A DNA stretch of 64,000 nucleotides from Miltoncostaea sp050250915 (GCA_050250915.1 JBFWNT010000004.1:1-64000); one strand, 5' to 3'; positions 1 to 8,876 are shown, counted from the stretch's first letter. Translations and numbers: made by a program. The notes: generated by a model from the sequence alone, not told the origin.

Positions 1-243
1 CTGCTGCCGCCCCTTCCGCGCCTGGCCGTCGAGCTTCTCGACGCACTGCTCCAGCGTCGCCGCCTGGAGCTCCCGGCGCTTCTGGCTGGTGGCCACGTCG
101 GCGACGCCGCGGCGGACCTTCTGCAGCAGCTCGAGCTGCTTCTCGTAGGAGTAGTCGAGGGTCTCGCGGGGATCCTCGGCCTTGTCCAGGGCCTTGTTGG
201 CCTTGGACTTGACGATCAGTGTGAAGCGGCCCATCAGGCCCAT
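1..243 (-). CDS. PspA/IM30 (phage shock protein A) family protein, C-terminus cut off by the window edge
   Basis: Only the first 81 residues are present; the gene runs off the left edge. The protein opens with MGLMGRF and continues as a highly charged, Gln/Glu/Lys-rich helix with the signature LDKAEDPRETLDYSY, typical of the N-terminal amphipathic helix and coiled coil of PspA/IM30 (ESCRT-III-like membrane-remodelling) proteins. The start at 243 has GAGGAG seven bases upstream; a second ATG lies three codons in. The family protects the cytoplasmic membrane under stress. It is divergent from the CoA-transferase gene. Family assignment is firm; a specific role is not visible. Confidence 0.8.
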   Translation of the reverse strand, partial: MGLMGRFTLIVKSKANKALDKAEDPRETLDYSYEKQLELLQKVRRGVADVATSQKRRELQAATLEQCVEKLDGQARKGRQQ

Positions 244-282
244 TTCCCGCTCCTCGCGCGCGTCCTGCGAACCCGCCGAGGA

Positions 283-288
283 TAGCAT
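283..288 (+). promoter_or_regulatory. -10 hexamer of a probable leaderless promoter
   Basis: TAGCAT lies seven bases before the GTG start of the CoA-transferase gene, which has no Shine-Dalgarno sequence. This spacing puts the transcription start at or next to the start codon. No convincing -35 is visible. Confidence 0.45.
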
Positions 289-295
289 CGGCCCC

Positions 296-1489
296 GTGAG
301 CCGACCCCCGCTGACCGGGCTGCGCGTCCTGGACCTGTCGCACAACCTCGCCGGCCCGCTGACCACCATGCACCTGGGCGATCTGGGCGCCGACGTGATC
401 AAGGTGGAGCGGCCCTCGGGCGACGAGTGGCGCCGCCACGAGCGCATCCCGGGCCAGCCGGACCGCAGCCGCCACCACATGCAGGCGAACCGCAACAAGC
501 GCGCCGTCTGCCTGGACCTCGCGAAGCCCGCCGCCCGCGACGTGCTCCACGCCCTGATCGCCCGCGCCGACGTCCTGGTCACCAACATGCGTCCCGGGGT
601 GCCGGAGAAGCTCGGGTTCGGCTGGGAGGACGCCCAGCGGCTCAACCCCGGCCTGATCTACTGCGCGCTCTCGGCCTTCGGCACGGAGGGGCCCCGCGGC
701 GGGCGCCCCGGATACGACCTGCTCGGCGAAGCCCTCGGCGGCTTCATGCCGCCGGGCGCCGCAACCCCGGAGCGGCCGCCGGCGGGCTCGCCGATCCCCA
801 TCAACGACACCGCCCTGCCCCTGCTGGCGTGCACCGCGATCCTGGCCGCCCTCATCGACCGGGGCCGAACGCGGCGGGGCCAGCGGGTGGACGCGTCGAT
901 CCTCGGCAGCGCCGTGGCCCTGAACGCCCACTCGCTGGTGCGGGTGGAGTCGCTGCCGCAGCACGGCACCCCCACGTTCTCGCGGGCGTTCTACCGGGCG
1001 TACCGCACCCGCGACGGGTGGATCGCCGTGGCCGCCTACGCCGAGCGCCTCGCCGGCCGTTTCTGCGCGGCCGTCGGCATGCCGGGGCTGCTGGAGCGCC
1101 CGCCGTGGGACGACCGCGCCGCCCGCGTGACCCGCGAGGCCGAGCTGGTGGAGCTGTTCGCCCCGGTCTTCGCGGAGCGCACGACCGCCGAGTGGGACGA
1201 GCACCTGGCCGCCGCCGGCGTCCCCGCCGCTCCCGTCCGGGAGCGCGACGACCTGTTCGCCGACGAGCAGGCGTGGGCCGAGGGGCTGCTGGAGCGCGTG
1301 GAGGACGACGAGGTGGGCGAGATGGTCATGACCGCCCCCGTCGTCCGGCTCTCCGACAGCCCCGGGGAGATCCGCTTCCCCGGCCGCCACCTGGGCGCCG
1401 ACACGCGCGAGGTGCTGCGGGAGCTGGGGCTGGGCGACGGCGACGTCGACGCCCTCGTGGCGGATGGCGCGGCCCACTGCGGCGCGTGA
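296..1489 (+). CDS. CaiB/BaiF family (class III) CoA transferase
   Basis: A 397-residue protein of the usual length for family III CoA transferases, which move CoA between organic acids through an aspartyl-CoA thioester intermediate. The N-terminus has the family Rossmann-like start (LRVLDLSHNLAGPLTTMHLGDLG), then DVIKVERPSGD and the NRNKRAVCLDL segment; the C-terminus keeps GADTREVL. An in-frame ATG at 182 would add 38 residues without family character and overlap the divergent PspA-like gene, so GTG 296 is preferred; it also fits a leaderless promoter. The acid substrate cannot be told from sequence, and no neighbouring pathway gene gives a hint. Confidence 0.88.
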   Translation: MSRPPLTGLRVLDLSHNLAGPLTTMHLGDLGADVIKVERPSGDEWRRHERIPGQPDRSRHHMQANRNKRAVCLDLAKPAARDVLHALIARADVLVTNMRPGVPEKLGFGWEDAQRLNPGLIYCALSAFGTEGPRGGRPGYDLLGEALGGFMPPGAATPERPPAGSPIPINDTALPLLACTAILAALIDRGRTRRGQRVDASILGSAVALNAHSLVRVESLPQHGTPTFSRAFYRAYRTRDGWIAVAAYAERLAGRFCAAVGMPGLLERPPWDDRAARVTREAELVELFAPVFAERTTAEWDEHLAAAGVPAAPVRERDDLFADEQAWAEGLLERVEDDEVGEMVMTAPVVRLSDSPGEIRFPGRHLGADTREVLRELGLGDGDVDALVADGAAHCGA

Positions 1490-1530
1490 CGGGGAGCGGC
1501 TGAGGCTCACGCATCGCGGGGGGCGGTCCG

Positions 1531-3846
1531 ATGCAGTGGGGGATGCCCGTGTCCCGCCGGCTCGCGGTACCCGTCCTCGGCGCCCTGGCCGCGCTGGCCG
1601 TCGCGCTGCCGGCGGCCGCGCTGGACGCGCCCGCGGGCCCGCCCGCCCTGAACGGCACCGGGGACCCGCTCGAGGCCGACGCCTGCACGATCCGCGCCCC
1701 CGGCGCCCAGGCCATCGCCGCGGGCCTCCCCACCCACCCCGTCCGCGCGCGCGTCTACGAGGCGACGCTCACGGAGGCCCCCGGCGCGGCGCCCGGCGTG
1801 GTCGCCCAGCTGGGGCTGGGCCCCGCCGGCTCGGACCCCCGGACGTCCCCGGACTGGGCGTACGTCGACGCGTCCTACAGCCTCCAGGCCGCCGGTGAGG
1901 ACGAGTACGAGGCCACGCTCACCGCGCCCGCCGAGCCCGGGGAGTACGCCTACGCATACCGCTTCAGCCTGGACGGCGGCGGGAGCTTCACCTACTGCGA
2001 CACCGACGGCGCCGGCAGCGGCGAGGGGCTCGCCTTCGAGCCGGACCGGCTCGGGCTGCTGACCGTGATGGCGGAGGCCGATACCACCCCGCCGGTGCTC
2101 GACCTGCCGGACGAGGTGGTCGCCGAGGCGACGGGCCCCGCCGGCGCCGAGGTCGCCTACGACGCCTCGGCCGCCGACGCGGTGGACGGCGCGACCCCGG
2201 CGACCTGCGCGCCCGGGCCCGGCGCCGCGTTCCCGCTCGGCACTACGGTCGTGGAGTGCGCGGCCTCCGACGCGGCGGGCAACGCCGCCGCCGGGGCCTT
2301 CCCGGTGCGGGTACGCGACACCACGGCCCCGGCGCTCGATCTGCCGGCAGCGCTGACGCGCGAGGCGACCGGGCCGGACGGCGCCATCGTGACCTATCCG
2401 GCGTCCGCCGCCGACCTGGTCGATGGACCCGTCGCCGTCCGCTGCGCGCCCGAGAGCGGCATGGTGCTCCCCCTCGGCCGCGTCACCGTGGACTGCTCCG
2501 CCCGCGACCGGGCCGGCAACGGCGCCACCGGCTCCTTCGGCGTCGACGTGGTCGACACCACGCCCCCGGTCATCGCGACCCCCGGCGACCTGACCGTCGC
2601 GGCGACCTCCGAGGCCGGGGCGGACGTGGCCTTCGACGCCTCCGCCTCCGACGCCGTCGACGGGGCCGTCCCCGTCGCGTGCACGCCGTCCGCGGGCGCG
2701 GCGCTGCCGGTGGGCGCGACGGCCGTGACGTGCACCGCGACCGACGCGAGGGGCAACGAGGCCGTCGCCGGGTTCACCGCGACGGTGACGCCCTTCGAGC
2801 CGCTGCCGGCCGTCTCGGTCCTGGACGGACGGGCCGTCGAGGGCTCGGACGGGACGACGACGGCGCTGGACGTGCCCGTGCGCCTGTCCAGGCCCGCCGG
2901 CCCCGCCGGCGTGACGGTGCATCTCGCCACCGCCGACGGCACCGCCGTCGCCGGCGAGGACTACGTGGCCACCGAGGCCGAGGTCCGCGTCCCCGCCGGG
3001 GAGGACTCCGCCACGGCGACGGTCCCGGTCGTCGCCGACGCCGACGCCGAGCCGGACGAGACCTTCGGCGTCGCGATCACCGGCGCCGAGGGCGCGCACG
3101 TGGAGCGCGCGGAGGCGGTCGCCACGATCCTCGACGACGACCGGCCGCCGCCGGCGATCTCGGTGGACGACGCGCGCGTCGTCGAGGGCGACGCGGGGAC
3201 CACCGACATGGTGTTCCCGGTGCGGCTCTCAGCGACGTCGCCCCGGGACGTGACCGTGGGCTGGAGCACCGACCCGGGCACCGCGATCTACGGCGACGCC
3301 AACGACCTGCTCCCCGCCGGGGGCACGGTGACGATCCCTGCGGGACGTACGACCGCCGAGATCGCCGTCCCCGTCGCCGGCGAGACGCTGCCCGAGCTGG
3401 ACGAGACCTTCTCCGTCGCGCTGGCCGACCCGTCGGGGGCCACGATCGACCGGAGCACCGCCGCGGGAACCATCGTGAACGACGACGCGGGCGATCCCTG
3501 CATCGACGCCGAGGGCGACGGCGGCGACCACCCCTTCGCGTTCGACGGCGGCGGCGCCCACTGGGCCACCTCGACCGGGCACACGCTGTGCACGGTCGGC
3601 GACCGGGACCTCCTGCGGCCCGAGGGCCTCGCCGTCCCCCCGGAGGGCATCGCCCACATGTGGGCGCAGGTGACGGTCCGTGGGGCGCGCCGGGGCGCGA
3701 GGACCCGGGTGGCGCTGCCCGGCTCCGCCGCGGTCATCCGCGGCGACGGCACCGCCTACGTGGAGACGCGGGGCGCGGGCGCCCCCTTCCTGATCGCCGT
3801 CGAGGGAGCCGGCGGCACGTACGACGTGACCGCCGGCCTCCTCTGA
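1531..3846 (+). CDS. Secreted HYR and Calx-beta repeat protein
   Basis: A 771-residue exported protein. The start carries a signal peptide: a short basic stretch (SRRLA), a hydrophobic core and a probable cleavage near AALDAPAG. About 185 residues of unassigned sequence follow, then three tandem HYR-type Ig-like domains (roughly 185-430), each opening with DTTPPV or a close variant and holding a Cys pair. Two Calx-beta domains come next (about 435-655; VEGDAGTT, PDETF and LDETF motifs with Ca-binding acidic residues), then an unassigned tail. There is no sortase motif or C-terminal membrane anchor. Such proteins are usually cell-surface or extracellular adhesins; the ligand is unknown. An ATG four codons downstream is an alternative start. 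Confidence 0.8.
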   Translation: MQWGMPVSRRLAVPVLGALAALAVALPAAALDAPAGPPALNGTGDPLEADACTIRAPGAQAIAAGLPTHPVRARVYEATLTEAPGAAPGVVAQLGLGPAGSDPRTSPDWAYVDASYSLQAAGEDEYEATLTAPAEPGEYAYAYRFSLDGGGSFTYCDTDGAGSGEGLAFEPDRLGLLTVMAEADTTPPVLDLPDEVVAEATGPAGAEVAYDASAADAVDGATPATCAPGPGAAFPLGTTVVECAASDAAGNAAAGAFPVRVRDTTAPALDLPAALTREATGPDGAIVTYPASAADLVDGPVAVRCAPESGMVLPLGRVTVDCSARDRAGNGATGSFGVDVVDTTPPVIATPGDLTVAATSEAGADVAFDASASDAVDGAVPVACTPSAGAALPVGATAVTCTATDARGNEAVAGFTATVTPFEPLPAVSVLDGRAVEGSDGTTTALDVPVRLSRPAGPAGVTVHLATADGTAVAGEDYVATEAEVRVPAGEDSATATVPVVADADAEPDETFGVAITGAEGAHVERAEAVATILDDDRPPPAISVDDARVVEGDAGTTDMVFPVRLSATSPRDVTVGWSTDPGTAIYGDANDLLPAGGTVTIPAGRTTAEIAVPVAGETLPELDETFSVALADPSGATIDRSTAAGTIVNDDAGDPCIDAEGDGGDHPFAFDGGGAHWATSTGHTLCTVGDRDLLRPEGLAVPPEGIAHMWAQVTVRGARRGARTRVALPGSAAVIRGDGTAYVETRGAGAPFLIAVEGAGGTYDVTAGLL

Positions 3847-3852
3847 GCGCGT

Positions 3853-4557
3853 CTAGCGGAGGTCCAGGACCTCGCGGCTGCGGAGGTGCGTGAGCACCTT
3901 GCGCTTCACGCGCTGGAGCGCGTTGTCGACCGTCTTCGGGGTGCAGTCCATGCGGGCGGCGATCTCCTCGTAGGAGCGCCCCTCCAGGTACATGGTCAGC
4001 ACGCCGCTCTCGAGGTCGGACAGCGACTCGCCGAGGCACGACACCAGGCTCTTCAGTTCCTCGGAGGAGATGACCTGCACGACCGGGTCCACCACCGGGT
4101 CGCCGGGGAGCACCTCGGCCAGCGACATCTCCTGGTCGCCGCTCGCGCCGGCGCGCGAGTGGCTGAAGGAGACGTAGGTGTTGAGCGGCGCGTGCTTGTT
4201 GCGCGCGGCGGTCTTGATGGCCGTGATGATCTGGCGCGTGACGCAGAGCTCGGCGAACGAGCGGAACGACGCCTCGCGGTCGACGCGGTAGTCGCGCACA
4301 GCCTTGAAGAACCCGATGAGGCCCTCCTGCACCAGGTCCTCGCTCTCGCCCCCGGCGAGGAAGTAGGCCGAGGCCTTCATCCGCACGAATCCGCGATATC
4401 GCTCGATCAGGCGGTCCATCGCGGCGGCGTCACCGGCCCTCGCCCGGGTGATCAGCGCCCGGTCCTGGACCTCGATCCAAGGTTGAGGGTGGCCTGCCTC
4501 GGAGCGGTCACCGCGCCCTCGAGAGGCGGCTTGTGCTCGTGAAAGCGCGATGCTCAT
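3853..4557 (-). CDS. sigH: SigH-like RNA polymerase sigma factor (sigma-70 group 3)
   Basis: A 234-residue sigma factor closest in pattern to Bacillus SigH. Region 2 reads EDLVQEGLIGFFKAVRDYR, then SFAELCVTRQIITAIKTAARNKHAPLN, which is diagnostic for SigH. Region 4 contains the helix-turn-helix YEEIAARMDCTPKTVDNALQRVKRK near the C-terminus. In Bacillus SigH drives the transition to stationary phase; here only a role as alternative sigma factor can be inferred. GAGGAG sits seven bases before ATG 4557, and a sigma-A-like promoter lies just upstream. It meets the HYR gene tail to tail, six bases apart. No anti-sigma gene is adjacent. Confidence 0.88.
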   Translation of the reverse strand: MSIALSRAQAASRGRGDRSEAGHPQPWIEVQDRALITRARAGDAAAMDRLIERYRGFVRMKASAYFLAGGESEDLVQEGLIGFFKAVRDYRVDREASFRSFAELCVTRQIITAIKTAARNKHAPLNTYVSFSHSRAGASGDQEMSLAEVLPGDPVVDPVVQVISSEELKSLVSCLGESLSDLESGVLTMYLEGRSYEEIAARMDCTPKTVDNALQRVKRKVLTHLRSREVLDLR

Positions 4558-4628
4558 GGGGTTTCTCCTCGGCTCAACCGTGAAGCCTCAGGTTGAACTC
4601 AAGCGTTGAAGGGGGCGTATGGGCGGCA

Positions 4629-4657
4629 GTTCTACTGGCTCACCGGACCCAGGTCAA
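4629..4657 (-). promoter_or_regulatory. Vegetative-type promoter of sigH
   Basis: On the minus strand TTGACC (4657-4652) is followed, after a 17-base spacer, by TAGAAC (4634-4629). Transcription would start near 4622, giving a leader of about 65 bases with a Shine-Dalgarno sequence. The leader holds two TTCAAC repeats of unknown meaning. Confidence 0.6.
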
Positions 4658-4679
4658 CGCGCTATGTACGCAAATTGCG

Positions 4680-5375
4680 TCAATTCGATGTGCGATATGT
4701 CTCGAAGAGGAGGATCGCCGCCGCCACGGAGATGTTGAGCGAGGCGACCCTGCCCGCCATCGGGATGCGCACCAGGTGGTCGCAGACGGCGGCCACGGCG
4801 GGGCGCAGACCGGCGCCCTCGGCGCCCATCACCAGGATCGCGTCGGTTCGCCAGGGCACCGCCCGGTAGTCCTCCCCGCCCTCCGGCTCCGCGCCCACCG
4901 CGGGACGCTCGCCGCCCGCGCGCGCGTCGTGGACGAACGCGGTCATGCTCCCCACCTGGGCGATGGCCAGGTGCTCGGCCGCCCCGGCGGACGCCTTCAC
5001 CACCACGGGCGTGACCCCCGGGCTGCCGCGGCGGGGGATCGCGATGCCCGCCGCGCCGACCGCCTCGGCGGTCCGGGCGATCGCGCCGAGGTTACGGGGG
5101 TCCTGCGCGCCGTCCAGGCACACGAGGGGGCCGGGCCGCTCCAGCAGGTCACGCGGCTCGACGTAGGGGTACGGGCCGGCGAGCGCCACGACGCCCTGGT
5201 GGTCGCCGGTGCCGGCCAGCCGCGCGAGCCGGTCGCGGGTGGCCTCGCGGACCTCGACGCCGGCGAGCCACGGCTCGTGCGCCAATTGGCGCAGGGCGTG
5301 CACCTCGTGGACCTCCCGCCGCCCGGCCGCCAGCAGCTCGCGCACCGGGTTGCGGCCGTAGACGGCCTCGCTCAC
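4680..5375 (-). CDS. rlmB: TrmH/RlmB-type 23S rRNA 2'-O-methyltransferase
   Basis: A 231-residue SPOUT methyltransferase. The N-terminal substrate-binding domain starts YGRNPVRELL and contains GDHQGVVA; the C-terminal SpoU domain has the three SPOUT motifs DPRNLGAIARTAEAVGA, MGAEGAGL and IPMAGRVASLNISVAAA, forming the knotted AdoMet site. RlmB methylates G2251 of 23S rRNA in E. coli; the closely related TrmH tRNA enzymes cannot be fully excluded, but the cysS-rlmB order is a classic arrangement for this subfamily. The GTG start overlaps the cysS stop as GTGA, so it is translationally coupled and last in the PHP-ispF-cysS-rlmB operon. Confidence 0.88.
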   Translation of the reverse strand: MSEAVYGRNPVRELLAAGRREVHEVHALRQLAHEPWLAGVEVREATRDRLARLAGTGDHQGVVALAGPYPYVEPRDLLERPGPLVCLDGAQDPRNLGAIARTAEAVGAAGIAIPRRGSPGVTPVVVKASAGAAEHLAIAQVGSMTAFVHDARAGGERPAVGAEPEGGEDYRAVPWRTDAILVMGAEGAGLRPAVAAVCDHLVRIPMAGRVASLNISVAAAILLFETYRTSN

Positions 5376-6784
5376 ACCCGCGCGACCCTCGGGCCCCCGG
5401 CGGTGTCGGTCACGTCCCAGCCGAGACCGCGGATCCGGTCGCGCAGCTCGTCGGCGCGGGCGAAGTCGCGCGCCTCCCGCGCCTGCTGCCGCTCGCCCAC
5501 GAGGGCCATCACCTCGTCGGGGGGTACATCGGCCGCCGCGGAGGCGCCGATCCGCCCCAGGCCCAGCAGGTCGAGCAGCTCCGACAGCTCGTGGCGCGCC
5601 TCGCGCAGCTGGGCGGCGCCGGCCGTGCCCGCTGCGGCGGCCCGGTTGGTGCCGCGGACCATCTCGAACAGCGCGGCGAAGGCCTCCGGCGTGCCGAAGT
5701 CGTCGTCGAGGGCCCGGAAGAACTGCTCGCGCCCCTCGACCACCGTCCGCGAGAGGTCGGGGTCGTGGCCCTCCTCCGGCCTCGAGGCGACCGCCTCGTC
5801 CAGCGTCCGCAGGGCGTTGGCCAGGCGATCGACCACGGCCTGGGCCTGCGCCATCCGCTCCTCCGTGAACGGCAGCTTCGACCGGTAGTGGCTGGTCAGG
5901 AAGAACGCGATGACCGTCTCGGCGGGCCAGCGGTCGAGCACCTCGGAGAGCGGGGCGATGTTGCCGACGCTCTTGCTCATCTTCTCGTCGCCGAGCTCGA
6001 GCATCTCGTTGTGCATCCAGATGTGGGCCATCTCGCCGTTGCGGGCGCCCTCGGACTGGGCGATCTCGTTCTCGTGGTGCGGGAAGACCAGGTCGATGCC
6101 GCCGCCGTGGACGGCGAACCCGTGACCGAGGGCCTTCTCGGCCATCGCGGAGCACTCGATGTGCCAGCCCGGACGCCCCGGCCCCCACGGCGAGTCCCAG
6201 GAGGTGTCCTCCCCCTCCTTCGTGCCCTTCCAGAGGGCGAAGTCGAGCGGCGACTCCTTCCCCGTGCCGGGGTCGGTGGAGATCATCTCGTCGAGACGCC
6301 GGCCGGAGAGGCGCCCGTAGCCGGGGAAGCGCTCCACCCGGTAGTAGACGTCGCCGTCGGCGGGGTAGGCCAGGCCCGCCTCCACCAGGTCGGCGATCAG
6401 GGCGACGATCTCGGGGATCGTCTCGGTGACCAGCGGCTCGGCGTCGGGCCGCCCCAGCCCCAGCCGGTCGGTGTCGGCGATGTACGCGTCGCCGTACCGC
6501 TTCGCCAGCTCGCCGCTGGCCACCCCCTCGGCCCGGGCGGCGTCGTAGATCTTGTCGTTGACGTCCGTCAGGTTGGACACCAGGCGGACGCGGGTGCCGC
6601 GCCGCTCCAGGTAGCGCTTCAGCACCATGAAGACCACGAACGGCCGGGCGTTGCCGATGTGGATGCGCCCGTAGACGGTGGGCCCGCAGACGTAGATCCC
6701 CACGGTGCCGTCGGGACCCGGCACGAGCGGCTCCCGGCGCTTGGTGAGGGTGGAGTGGAGGCGGACCCCCGTGTCGTCGGTCAT
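5372..6784 (-). CDS. cysS: Cysteinyl-tRNA synthetase
   Basis: A 470-residue class I synthetase that charges tRNA-Cys. The catalytic signatures are complete: YVCGPTVYGRIHIGNAR near residue 30 (zinc-ligand Cys and the HIGH-like HIGN), HIECSAM and the HHENEIAQSEG zinc ligands in the middle, and KMSKS in GDEKMSKSVGN. The C-terminal helical bundle and anticodon-binding region (REARDFARADELRDRIRGLGW) follow. The length suits a canonical CysS rather than the shorter mycothiol ligase MshC. ATG 6784 overlaps the ispF stop (ATGA) and its own stop overlaps rlmB, so it sits inside a tight operon. Confidence 0.95.
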   Translation of the reverse strand: MTDDTGVRLHSTLTKRREPLVPGPDGTVGIYVCGPTVYGRIHIGNARPFVVFMVLKRYLERRGTRVRLVSNLTDVNDKIYDAARAEGVASGELAKRYGDAYIADTDRLGLGRPDAEPLVTETIPEIVALIADLVEAGLAYPADGDVYYRVERFPGYGRLSGRRLDEMISTDPGTGKESPLDFALWKGTKEGEDTSWDSPWGPGRPGWHIECSAMAEKALGHGFAVHGGGIDLVFPHHENEIAQSEGARNGEMAHIWMHNEMLELGDEKMSKSVGNIAPLSEVLDRWPAETVIAFFLTSHYRSKLPFTEERMAQAQAVVDRLANALRTLDEAVASRPEEGHDPDLSRTVVEGREQFFRALDDDFGTPEAFAALFEMVRGTNRAAAAGTAGAAQLREARHELSELLDLLGLGRIGASAAADVPPDEVMALVGERQQAREARDFARADELRDRIRGLGWDVTDTAGGPRVARV

Positions 6785-7251
6785 GCGGTCTCCAGCAGGG
6801 CGGTGGCGTGGCAGGCGATCCCCTCGCCGCGGCCGAGCGCGCCCAGCCCGTCGGTGGTGGTGGCGTGGACGGTGGCCGGCGCGCCGAGGATGCCGGTGAG
6901 CGCGGCCTCCATCGCCGCCCGGTGCGGCGACACCCGCGGGCGCTCGCACAGCACGATGGCGTGCGCGTTCACGGGGGCGAACCCGGCGGCCCGGACCCGG
7001 TCGCGCACCACCTCGAGCATCCGGGCGCCGGTGACGCCCTCCCACTCGGGCGCGCCGGACGGGAACAGGGCGCCGATGTCGGGCTCCCCCGCGGCGGCCA
7101 GCAGCGCGTCGCACACGGCGTGCGCCACCACGTCGCCGTCGGAGTGGCCGACCAGCCCCTCGGGGTGGTCGACCTCGATCGTGCCGAGCATCAGCGGACG
7201 CCCGGGACCGAACCGGTGGGCGTCGATGCCGGATCCCACTCTCAGTCCCAT
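6781..7251 (-). CDS. ispF: 2-C-methyl-D-erythritol 2,4-cyclodiphosphate synthase
   Basis: A 156-residue enzyme of the MEP isoprenoid pathway, turning CDP-methylerythritol phosphate into the cyclodiphosphate with release of CMP. Zinc ligands are visible in GSGIDAHRF (DxH) and GHSDGDVVAHAVCDALL; DIGALFP and the C-terminal TTTDGLGALGRGEGI complete the family pattern. The length is normal. Its first ten bases overlap the end of the PHP gene and its stop overlaps cysS. Together with ispD just upstream it supplies IPP/DMAPP, which the hopanoid genes later in the window would use. Confidence 0.95.
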   Translation of the reverse strand: MGLRVGSGIDAHRFGPGRPLMLGTIEVDHPEGLVGHSDGDVVAHAVCDALLAAAGEPDIGALFPSGAPEWEGVTGARMLEVVRDRVRAAGFAPVNAHAIVLCERPRVSPHRAAMEAALTGILGAPATVHATTTDGLGALGRGEGIACHATALLETA

Positions 7252-8105
7252 CGGAGGGACACCTGTGAGGGCTCGCGCCGCGAGAAGCGCGTGATGGTCT
7301 CGTAGCCGGCACCGCGGAGGGCGGCGACGGCGGTGGCGAAGTCGCGTGCCACGTCCTGCGGCGCGTGGGCGTCGCTCGACAGCGTGACGGGCACCCCGGC
7401 ACGCCGGAACCGCGCCAGGAGCCCCGGCTCGGGGTACAGCTCGCCCACCGGCTTGCGGAGCCCGGCCGACGAGCACTCCACCGCCACGCCCGCGTCGGCG
7501 ATCGCCGCGACGGCGTCGTCGAGGAGCCGGTCGAGGTGCGCGGGGATGCGGCGGCCGAACACCTTCGGCAGGTCGGGGTGGGACATCACGTCGTAGAGCC
7601 CGGAGCCGGCGGCGGCGGTCAGCTCGCCGAGGTACCGCGTCCACAGCTCCTCCACCGGCAGCCAGTCGCGGTCGTCGGCGGTGGGGTCGTCGATCGCCCG
7701 GCCGTCGATGAAGTGGACCGACCCGAGCACCAGGTCGAACGGCCGCCCCTCCAGGAACGCACCGATCTCGGCGGTGCGGTCGGCCAGCCAGTCCATCTCC
7801 ACGCCGACCAGAACCGGCAGGCCCGCCTCCTCGCGCGCCGCGACGATCGCGTCGCAGTACGCGTCGGCGTCCTCCGTCGACTCCTCCCGCCAGAACGGGT
7901 TGTCGAGCCACGCGCGCGCCTCGGCGAAGCGGTAGACGTGCTCGGTGATCGCGATCTCCGCGACCGCGCGGGCGCGGGCCCGCGCCACGTAGCGGCCGAT
8001 CCACGTGGCCGACAGGTGCCCGCCGTCGGCCTCCCACCCCTCCGCCTGCCGCTCCCGGGGCTCGATCCCGTCCGGCTGCAGGTGCATGTGGTAGTCCGTC
8101 AGCAC
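7242..8105 (-). CDS. PHP-domain phosphatase (histidinol-phosphatase HisJ-like)
   Basis: A 287-residue PHP-fold metal-dependent phosphoesterase. It begins LTDYHMHLQPDG, where the HxH pair binds metals, has ITEHVYRFAEA as second motif, GVEMDWLAD around residue 120, LGSVHFIDG and MSHPDLPKVFG in the middle and SDAHAPQDVARDF near the end. These match histidinol-phosphatase of the HisJ/HisK type (histidine biosynthesis), but no other his gene is nearby and other PHP phosphatases look alike, so the substrate is uncertain. The GTG start has no Shine-Dalgarno sequence but a TAGGAT eight bases upstream. It leads the operon into ispF, cysS and rlmB. Confidence 0.8.
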   Translation of the reverse strand: MLTDYHMHLQPDGIEPRERQAEGWEADGGHLSATWIGRYVARARARAVAEIAITEHVYRFAEARAWLDNPFWREESTEDADAYCDAIVAAREEAGLPVLVGVEMDWLADRTAEIGAFLEGRPFDLVLGSVHFIDGRAIDDPTADDRDWLPVEELWTRYLGELTAAAGSGLYDVMSHPDLPKVFGRRIPAHLDRLLDDAVAAIADAGVAVECSSAGLRKPVGELYPEPGLLARFRRAGVPVTLSSDAHAPQDVARDFATAVAALRGAGYETITRFSRREPSQVSLRWD

Positions 8106-8113
8106 GACGGCGC

Positions 8114-8119
8114 ATCCTA
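8114..8119 (-). promoter_or_regulatory. -10 hexamer of a leaderless promoter for the PHP-ispF-cysS-rlmB operon
   Basis: TAGGAT on the minus strand lies eight bases before GTG 8105, and no Shine-Dalgarno sequence is present. The 24-base gap between ispD and the PHP gene therefore holds a promoter for the downstream operon. No clear -35 is seen. Confidence 0.45.
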
Positions 8120-8129
8120 GCGGTCGCCC

Positions 8130-8810
8130 TCAGCGCGCCTTCAGCAGCGCCTCCGCCAGCGTCGCGTCCGCGGGGGTGGTGACCTTGAGGTTGGGGGCGC
8201 GCGACTCGACGAGCCGGACGTGGCCGCCGCGGGCCTCCAGCAGCGAGGCGCAGTCGGTCGCGGCGGCCAGCCGGCCCTCCTCCTCGGCGGCCTCGACCGC
8301 CGAGGCCAGGACGTGCAGGTGGAAGGCCTGCGGCGTCTGGGCGGCCCAGAGCCCCTGGCGCGGCACCGTGTCCTCGATGAAGCCGCCCTCGCCGGCCCGC
8401 TTCAGGGTGTCGGCGGCGGGCGCGGCGGCGATCGCCCCGTCGGCCCCCTCCACGCCGTCGATCACCGCGCCCAGGAGGTCCGGGGTGACCAGGGGCCGGG
8501 CGGCGTCGTGCACGAGCGCGACCGTCGCCCCGGGCGGAGCCGCGCGCAGCCCCTCCCGCACCGACTCGGCGCGGCTGTCGCCCCCGGGCACCACGATGGC
8601 CCCGGCGCCGGCCACGGCGGCGACCTCGTCCTCCAGCCCCGGCGGCGCCACGACCACGATCGCCGCGATCCGGTCGCACGCCCGGAGCGCGTCGAGGCTC
8701 CACGCGAGCATCGGCCGCCCGGCCAGGGGCATCAGCGCCTTCGGCACCGGTGCGCCCATGCGGACGCCGGCGCCCGCGGCCACGACGATCGCTACCGTTG
8801 GCGTGGGCAT
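8130..8810 (-). CDS. ispD: 2-C-methyl-D-erythritol 4-phosphate cytidylyltransferase
   Basis: A 226-residue nucleotidyltransferase that joins CTP and methylerythritol phosphate in the MEP pathway. The N-terminal loop VAIVVAAGAGVRMG and PKALMPLAGRPML form the nucleotide site; ALVHDAARPLVTPD and the later QTPQAFHL and ATDCASLLE segments are diagnostic for IspD. The chosen ATG 8810 has GGGAG five bases upstream; an in-frame ATG at 8822 is possible but has no ribosome-binding site. It lies 24 bases before the PHP gene on the same strand, so read-through into ispF is likely. Confidence 0.94.
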   Translation of the reverse strand: MPTPTVAIVVAAGAGVRMGAPVPKALMPLAGRPMLAWSLDALRACDRIAAIVVVAPPGLEDEVAAVAGAGAIVVPGGDSRAESVREGLRAAPPGATVALVHDAARPLVTPDLLGAVIDGVEGADGAIAAAPAADTLKRAGEGGFIEDTVPRQGLWAAQTPQAFHLHVLASAVEAAEEEGRLAAATDCASLLEARGGHVRLVESRAPNLKVTTPADATLAEALLKAR

Positions 8811-8876
8811 TTCCTCTCCCATCCGGGCGCATCACGCATGAACCGCACCCCGCGCGGCCGAATCATGTCAGGAGTG

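Noticed and set aside
1507..3099. A 530-codon minus-strand frame opposite the HYR protein
   Set aside because: Low-complexity Gly/Arg/Val product without any family signature; the plus-strand frame has a signal peptide and domains.
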